The notes under the pieces are model-generated. The model made no database searches, was not told the DNA's origin, and was given only the letters and a program-made list of their open reading frames with translations. DNA of 16,250 bases, taken from an uncultured Clostridia bacterium. Its GTDB lineage: Bacteria; Bacillota; Clostridia; Christensenellales; Borkfalkiaceae. The stretch spans positions 1 to 16,250 of the forward strand of contig CAJGCN010000016.1 in assembly GCA_904501815.1 (NCBI GenBank), given 5' to 3'. Below, in pieces: positions 12,695 to 16,250 of this stretch (within the stretch, counting starts at the first letter, position 1; each line of letters begins with the position of its first letter). The position numbers and the translations under genes were made by a program.

Positions 12695-14197
12695 ATGAGA
12701 AAAGAATGGTTTTTCGACTGCTACTGCGGACAGCAGTTTGCCGCGCTTATGGAAGAAGGCAAACTCGCGGAGTTTATCGCGGAAAAAAAGCAGGACGGCG
12801 TACTCGTCGGCAATATCTATAAAGGAAAGGTGACGAACGTTCTATCGGGAATGAACGCGGCGTTTATCAATTGCGGGCTTGCCCGTAATTGTTATTTGTC
12901 GATGGAAGAAACGTACACCGATTATACGAAATACGACGGAACGATGGGCGTATTGCCCACTTTAAAGAACCTGAAAGAAGGGGACGAAATTCTCGTTCAA
13001 ATCGCTAAGCCGCCGCGCGGTGCAAAAGGCGCAAAAGTGACGACGAACCTTTCTTTCGTTGGCAAAAGAATGATTTACCTGCCAAACACCGACTTTTTGG
13101 GAATTTCCCGAAAAATCACCGACGAAAGCGTACGGGAAAAGCTTTTATCGCAAGCGGAGAAAATGCGCGAGCATACGGGCGAAGGGTATATCGTGCGCAC
13201 GCAAGCCCCCCTTGCCACCCCCAAACAGCTCAAAGCGGAAGTCGCGTATTTAAAAAAGCTTTATCGGTTAATGGCGGAAACGGCAAAAAACGCCGCCGTC
13301 GGGGATTTATTATACAGCGACGACGACTTGCCTGCTCGCGTAATGCGGGATAGCTTAGGCGACGAAATCACGGCTATGCGAGTCGGCAACGCCGAGCTTT
13401 ATAAAAAGCTGTTAAAACTCGTGCGTCTGCGCGGGGACATTCCCGAACGCAAGCTGATTTTACACGAAGGCAACCGTTCCATGATGCGCGAACACGGTAT
13501 TTTCTCACTCGCGCTCGAAGCGGCGCAACCGACGGTATCTTTGGAAAACGGCGGATATCTCGTAATCGACCACACCGAAGCGCTCACAGTCGTGGACGTA
13601 AACTCAGGGGGCTGTATCGGGGATAAGAATTTAGAAGACACCGTGTATCAAGTGAACTTAGCGGCGGCGCGGGAAATTGCTCGGCAAGTGCGTCTTCGCA
13701 ATATCGGCGGAATTATCGTGGTAGACTTTATCGATATGCTCGACGAAACGCACAAAGAAGCGGTGACGGCGGAGCTTGAAAAAAACTTACAGCGCGATAA
13801 AGCCAAATGCAAAGTTTTGCCTATGAGCGAGCTTTGTTTAACGCAATTCACCCGTAAGCGGGTCGGCAACGAGCTTATCGAATACCTTGTCAAGCCCTGC
13901 CCCTATTGCGTTGGCAACGGGCACGTGACGGGCGACGTCTTCGTCTTAGCAGGTATTCGCGACGATTTATTAGACTGTTTTGCAGGCGGAAACCGCGCGG
14001 CAATCGTACATTTAAACGAAAAAATCGCACATAAAATTCTCGACGAAGAAGTCTTCACCGACGAACTGAAAACGCATTGGAAAGACAAGCGGATTTATCT
14101 CGTTCCGCACAAAACTTACCGCGAAGATTATTTCACCGTACGCGGGGACAACGCAAGCGTGTTGACGCTCCCCGACAATGCAAAACTTTTATATTAA
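12695..14197 (+). CDS. rng: ribonuclease G (RNase E/G family)
   Basis: A 500-residue endoribonuclease of RNase G length. RNase E/G enzymes cleave single-stranded AU-rich RNA in rRNA maturation and mRNA decay. The S1 RNA-binding domain is at about 35-105 (VLVGNIYKGKVTNVLSGMNAAF). The DNase I-like catalytic part carries the magnesium ligands D301 (VVDVNSGG) and D344 (IIVVDFIDM). The zinc-link motif CPYC (402-405) follows, with GNGH after it. The start matches the family N-terminus; the ribosome site (GGGAAGAAAG) is poor and distant. It lies downstream of spoIVFB and ends at a strong terminator (14206). In other Clostridia rng is commonly next to rplU, and here a minus-strand gene and a repeat copy lie between them. 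Confidence 0.95.
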   Translation: MRKEWFFDCYCGQQFAALMEEGKLAEFIAEKKQDGVLVGNIYKGKVTNVLSGMNAAFINCGLARNCYLSMEETYTDYTKYDGTMGVLPTLKNLKEGDEILVQIAKPPRGAKGAKVTTNLSFVGKRMIYLPNTDFLGISRKITDESVREKLLSQAEKMREHTGEGYIVRTQAPLATPKQLKAEVAYLKKLYRLMAETAKNAAVGDLLYSDDDLPARVMRDSLGDEITAMRVGNAELYKKLLKLVRLRGDIPERKLILHEGNRSMMREHGIFSLALEAAQPTVSLENGGYLVIDHTEALTVVDVNSGGCIGDKNLEDTVYQVNLAAAREIARQVRLRNIGGIIVVDFIDMLDETHKEAVTAELEKNLQRDKAKCKVLPMSELCLTQFTRKRVGNELIEYLVKPCPYCVGNGHVTGDVFVLAGIRDDLLDCFAGGNRAAIVHLNEKIAHKILDEEVFTDELKTHWKDKRIYLVPHKTYREDYFTVRGDNASVLTLPDNAKLLY

Positions 14198-14205
14198 AAA
14201 TACGT

Positions 14206-14231
14206 ATCCCCGTAGGCGAACCTACGGGGAT
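14206..14231 (+). terminator. intrinsic terminator of rng
   Basis: ATCCCCGTAGG (14206-14216), loop CGAA and CCTACGGGGAT (14221-14231) form an 11-bp perfect stem, followed by TGTTATTT. It begins 9 bases after the rng stop. Confidence 0.85.
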
Positions 14232-14262
14232 TGTTATTTCCAAAGCCCTGAAACTCCCTATC

Positions 14263-14430
14263 AAGGGTCAAGGGACGTTGTCCCCCTTTTGTTATAGGAA
14301 GTCCAGAAACTCAGTTTCTGGTGGGGGGCAGGGGTGAAACCCCGCAATCTCTATGCCCAAATTAAGCAACCGCAGGTTGCGCTATGTTGCAATCCTTGAT
14401 TGCACAATCGCCCAAAGGGCGAAAATAACG
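14263..14430. repeat. hairpin-mosaic repeat, copy C (rearranged, about 168 bp)
   Basis: It starts with the same AAGGGTCAAGGGAC end (14263-14276), and the base context before it (AAACTCCCTATC) matches, inverted, the sequence beyond the right end of copy B. It shares CCAGAAACTCAGTTTCTGG (14303) and TCGCCC-AAA-GGGCGA (14408) with the other copies. The GCAACC/GGTTGC module (14366) is inverted, and modules absent from A and B are present: GGGGT-GAA-ACCCC (14331) and TGCAATC-CTT-GATTGCA (14388). No right terminal repeat is found; the copy stops 7 bases short of the stop codon of the next minus-strand gene. Confidence 0.85.
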
Positions 14431-14436
14431 CACTAT

Positions 14437-14880
14437 TTATAAATATTCTTTCAAGGTTTTTTCAAAGCCTTCTTCAAGTTGGATAAATTCTTGCAATAAG
14501 TCCCAAACTTCGCCGTCGTTGACTTCGCTCGCGTCGCCTGCGCTGGATTTTAACGCCGTGATACCCATTACCGTGCCTTGAATCATCATCTCCGCGATAT
14601 GGCTACGGCTACTATCTTTCATAGCGTTCATTTTAATCGAACCCCACATCATTGCTTTTTTAAGCGGGTTCGGCTCTTTGAGTTCAATCCCCCGATCCTT
14701 CGCAAGCACCGACGCGCGCGCAGAAATACGTTCGTATTCTTCGTGCTCACGCAAAATTTCGTTTCTTAACGCTTCGTCGTTCGTTTCGGGTAAAATATTC
14801 GAAATCGACTGCAAAGCAAGTTGGCTGTTCCGATAAATTTCCGCGAGAATTTCTTCGCGCTTTTTATAAGTGTTTTCCAT
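14437..14880 (-). CDS. helical, possibly ferritin-like protein of unknown function (147 aa)
   Basis: A 147-residue soluble, strongly helical protein. The start is MENTYKKREEILAEI at 14880, set by AAGGAGA 7 bases upstream; an in-frame ATG at 14919 lacks such a site. Regular glutamate/leucine patterns (about 5-30, 36-62, 75-105, 115-147) suggest a four-helix bundle. NPLKKAMMWGSIKMNAMKD and SRSHIAEMMIQGTVMGIT (in the middle of the protein) look like conserved segments. I recall similar uncharacterised Clostridial proteins but cannot name a family, and no clear di-iron ExxH pair is evident, so ferritin-like is a guess from shape. It is monocistronic, opposite in strand to its neighbours rng and rplU. 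Confidence 0.75.
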   Translation of the reverse strand: MENTYKKREEILAEIYRNSQLALQSISNILPETNDEALRNEILREHEEYERISARASVLAKDRGIELKEPNPLKKAMMWGSIKMNAMKDSSRSHIAEMMIQGTVMGITALKSSAGDASEVNDGEVWDLLQEFIQLEEGFEKTLKEYL

Positions 14881-14981
14881 AATCGTTCTCCTTGTGCTTT
14901 CAGTATCTGCAAAAAACACCCCTTTATACGGAAAATTTCCCCAAGTTTTTTTGAATTTTTAAAAAATTTACGCAAAAACGG

Positions 14982-15011
14982 TTGACGAAACCTTTTCAAA
15001 TATGGTATAGT
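14982..15011 (+). promoter_or_regulatory. promoter of rplU-rpmA
   Basis: TTGACG (14982-14987), an 18-base spacer and TATAGT (15006-15011), preceded by TGG, giving an extended -10. The predicted start near 15018 leaves a leader of about 90 bases. Confidence 0.75.
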
Positions 15012-15019
15012 AATAGTCG

Positions 15020-15063
15020 AGCCGATAGAAGCGGGCTTTTTTAAGTTGTCTTTTTTCAAGACA
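15020..15063 (+). promoter_or_regulatory. rplU leader with two small hairpins, possible L21-type leader
   Basis: AGCC/GGCT (15020-15037) is followed by six T. TGTCTT-TTTTC-AAGACA (15047-15063) is a perfect 6-bp hairpin. Firmicute rplU genes often carry a structured leader (the L21 leader of Rfam); whether this one belongs to that family cannot be told by eye. Confidence 0.35.
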
Positions 15064-15108
15064 CGCCTTGTACATTCTTCGAGACTGGAAAGAGGAGGTA
15101 AAAATCTT

Positions 15109-15414
15109 ATGTACGCTATTATCGATAACGGAAACAAGCAATACAAGGTTGCTGAAGGCGACGTTGTAAGAGTGGAAAAGCTCGCTGCAAACGAAGGCGA
15201 AGAAGTTTCTTTCAAAGTGCTTATGGTTGCCGACGATAACGGAATCAAAACCGGCGCAGAAGTTGCGTCCGCAAAAGTGGTTGCGACCGTCGTTAAGCAA
15301 GACAAAGCGAAGAAGATTATCGTTTTCAAGTATAAAGCGAAGAAGAACGAACGTAAGAAGCAAGGGCACAGACAACCCTTCACCGCAGTTAAGATCGAAA
15401 AGATCACGCTGTAA
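15109..15414 (+). CDS. rplU: 50S ribosomal protein L21
   Basis: A 101-residue protein with the typical L21 start MYAIIDNGNKQYKVAEGDVV and the basic, rRNA-binding C-terminal part KKNERKKQGHRQPFTAVKIEKI. The ATG at 15109 is chosen over an in-frame one at 15046 because it has AGAGGAGGT 9 bases upstream and matches the family start; the longer frame would be translated through the leader hairpin. It is followed after about 50 bases by rpmA, with no ysxB/prp gene in between. Confidence 0.97.
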   Translation: MYAIIDNGNKQYKVAEGDVVRVEKLAANEGEEVSFKVLMVADDNGIKTGAEVASAKVVATVVKQDKAKKIIVFKYKAKKNERKKQGHRQPFTAVKIEKITL

Positions 15415-15463
15415 GCGCACGCCGAAGCAGGCGACAAAATTTTAAAAATAAGGAGAAATAAAA

Positions 15464-15742
15464 ATGATTTTTATCAGTTTATTCGCTCATAAAAAAGGTA
15501 CCGGTTCCTCCCACAACGGTAGAGATAGCGAGGCGAAACGTCTTGGCACGAAGCGTAGCGACGGTCAAGCTGTTCTTGCAGGCAACATTCTCGTTCGTCA
15601 AAGAGGCACGAAAATCCATCCCGGCACAAACGTTGGTATCGGCAAAGACGACACCTTGTTTGCGCTTGTTGACGGCGTTGTTCGGTATGAAAGAATGGGC
15701 AAAGATAAGAAAAAAGCAAGCGTTTATCCCATTGCTGAATAA
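15464..15742 (+). CDS. rpmA: 50S ribosomal protein L27 with shortened N-terminal extension
   Basis: A 92-residue L27. AHKKGTGSSHNGRDSEAKRL and RQRGTKIHPGTNVGIGKDDT are family-defining. The mature N-terminus (AHKKG) reaches the peptidyl-transferase centre. It is preceded by MIFISLF, a 7-residue extension. In Firmicutes the usual extension is about nine residues ending LQFF, and the cysteine protease Prp (YsxB) removes it before assembly. Here F-A at the cut site is kept, but LQF is replaced by ISL. AGGAG lies 8 bases before the ATG and no other start exists, so the extension must be translated. The prp gene is missing from its usual place upstream, and obgE does not follow. Confidence 0.96.
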   Translation: MIFISLFAHKKGTGSSHNGRDSEAKRLGTKRSDGQAVLAGNILVRQRGTKIHPGTNVGIGKDDTLFALVDGVVRYERMGKDKKKASVYPIAE

Positions 15743-15756
15743 TTAAAACAAACATA

Positions 15757-15784
15757 AAACCCACCCTTTGCGGTGGGTTTTTTT
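15757..15784 (+). terminator. rpmA terminator, probably bidirectional
   Basis: AAACCCACC (15757-15765), a 6-base loop and GGTGGGTTT (15772-15780), followed by further T. On the minus strand the same hairpin is followed by TTTTATGTTTGTTTT, so it may also end the rqcH transcript that converges on it. Confidence 0.85.
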
Positions 15785-15800
15785 CATGTCTTTTAATAAA

Positions 15801-15844
15801 TTTTCAATCACTTTCAATCGCTTTCTAATCACTTTTCTAATCGC
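15801..15844. repeat. four imperfect tandem units of about 11 bases
   Basis: TTTTCAATCAC, TTTCAATCGC, TTTCTAATCAC and TTTTCTAATCGC follow one another between the rpmA terminator and the rqcH stop codon. Function unknown. Confidence 0.55.
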
Positions 15845-15877
15845 TTTTGTTTATAAAACCGTCGTATCAAAATATCT

Positions 15878-16250
15878 TTACACATCCAAAACGTCTAAAA
15901 CAGGTTTTTTCGGACAAACGAACAAAGTTTTATAATCGGTGTAAACGACAAACCCTGCCTTACTTTTGTTGGGTTTTTTAACGTATTTCCGCTGACAATA
16001 ATCTACGGGAATTTTGTCGCTTTCCCGTCCGTCCGAATAATACGCGCAAAGCTCCGCGGCAAATAACAACGTTTCATCGCATACCTGCCTACCCTCTGTC
16101 ACAATAATCACGTGTGAAGAGTGGTATTTTTGCGTATGCAGCCAAATATCGTCGGGAGCGGCTTGGCGTAACAACCGATCGTTTTGTAAATTGTTGCGCC
16201 CTGCCAAAATTTTCATTTCGTTGTGCGAATATTCGCGGAAAGGAACGGCA
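15878..16250 (-). CDS. rqcH: RqcH (NFACT-family) ribosome quality-control factor, C-terminal part (5' end beyond window)
   Basis: The last 124 residues of a longer protein. The frame stays open to the window edge (upstream of M at 16216 it reads AVPFREYSHNE), so the gene continues beyond the window. The visible part is the C-terminal NFACT-R domain: MKILAGRNNLQNDRLLRQAA, DDIWLHTQKYHSSHVII, DETLLFAAELCAYYSDGRES, VDYCQRKYVKKPNKSKAGFV and a TLFV strand near the end. RqcH (Rqc2 homologue, also FpbA/YloA) binds obstructed 50S subunits and directs addition of alanine tails to stalled nascent chains. It converges on rpmA and shares a terminator with it. The catalytic and tRNA-binding parts cannot be assessed here. 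Confidence 0.93.
   Translation of the reverse strand, partial: AVPFREYSHNEMKILAGRNNLQNDRLLRQAAPDDIWLHTQKYHSSHVIIVTEGRQVCDETLLFAAELCAYYSDGRESDKIPVDYCQRKYVKKPNKSKAGFVVYTDYKTLFVCPKKPVLDVLDV

Noticed and set aside
14881..14919. Longer start for the 147-residue gene at 14919
   Set aside because: It has no ribosome site, while ATG 14880 has AAGGAGA at the correct distance.
15046..15108. Longer L21 start at 15046
   Set aside because: It would put the leader hairpin and ribosome site inside the gene. The ATG at 15109 matches L21 N-termini and has AGAGGAGGT.
1..16250. tRNA, rRNA and T-box elements
   Set aside because: I looked for TTCGA-type T-arms, cloverleaf layout and T-box motifs before lysS and the aminotransferase gene and saw none.

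Overview
The window looks like a chromosomal segment of an endospore-forming Firmicute, most likely an uncultured member of the Clostridia. The reasons are the spoIVFA-spoIVFB pair next to rplU-rpmA, an L27 with a Firmicute-type N-terminal extension, a PdaB-like deacetylase, RqcH, strong AGGAGG-type ribosome binding sites and sigma-A-like promoters (TTGACA-17-TATAAT). Species-level identity cannot be read from the sequence.

Layout. Bases 1-8362 are all minus strand. They hold a partial Orn/Lys/Arg-type decarboxylase, an unknown membrane-anchored protein, a lysS-greA unit behind a perfect consensus promoter and a structured leader, a PLP aminotransferase with its Lrp/AsnC regulator, a small conserved-looking protein, and a NatA/NatB-type ABC exporter. 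Bases 8904-14197 are plus strand: a PdaB-like deacetylase, a tandem-OB SSB-like protein, spoIVFA-like and spoIVFB genes behind a possible sigma-E promoter, and RNase G (rng). A minus-strand helical-protein gene (14437-14880) and a repeat copy separate rng from rplU-rpmA (15109-15742). The window ends in the 3' part of rqcH, which converges on rpmA across a probably bidirectional terminator.

How the genes work together. Two housekeeping themes dominate: translation and RNA handling (lysS, rplU, rpmA, rng, rqcH, greA) and sporulation (pdaB-like, spoIVFA-like, spoIVFB). The spoIVFAB-rng-rplU-rpmA order matches the conserved Firmicute neighbourhood, with two departures. No ysxB/prp gene lies between rplU and rpmA, and no obgE follows rpmA.

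The most unusual content is a dispersed repeat of about 235 bp. There are two near-full copies (5844-6077 and 8533-8768), one rearranged copy (14263-14430) and extra fragments around the second copy. Each copy is a string of 8-9 mini-hairpins with stems of about 5-9 bp, mostly with three-base loops, and the full copies are bounded by terminal inverted repeats built on AAGGGTCAAGGGAC. Modules are conserved in sequence but are shuffled or inverted in the third copy. It resembles a mosaic, non-autonomous mobile element (MITE- or BIME-like), and I do not recognise the family. Other points of interest are a terminator-like hairpin inside the 5' coding region of spoIVFB, tandem hairpins in the greA leader, helically phased A-tracts upstream of the greA promoter, a parS/Noc-like palindrome, and a probably leaderless small gene.
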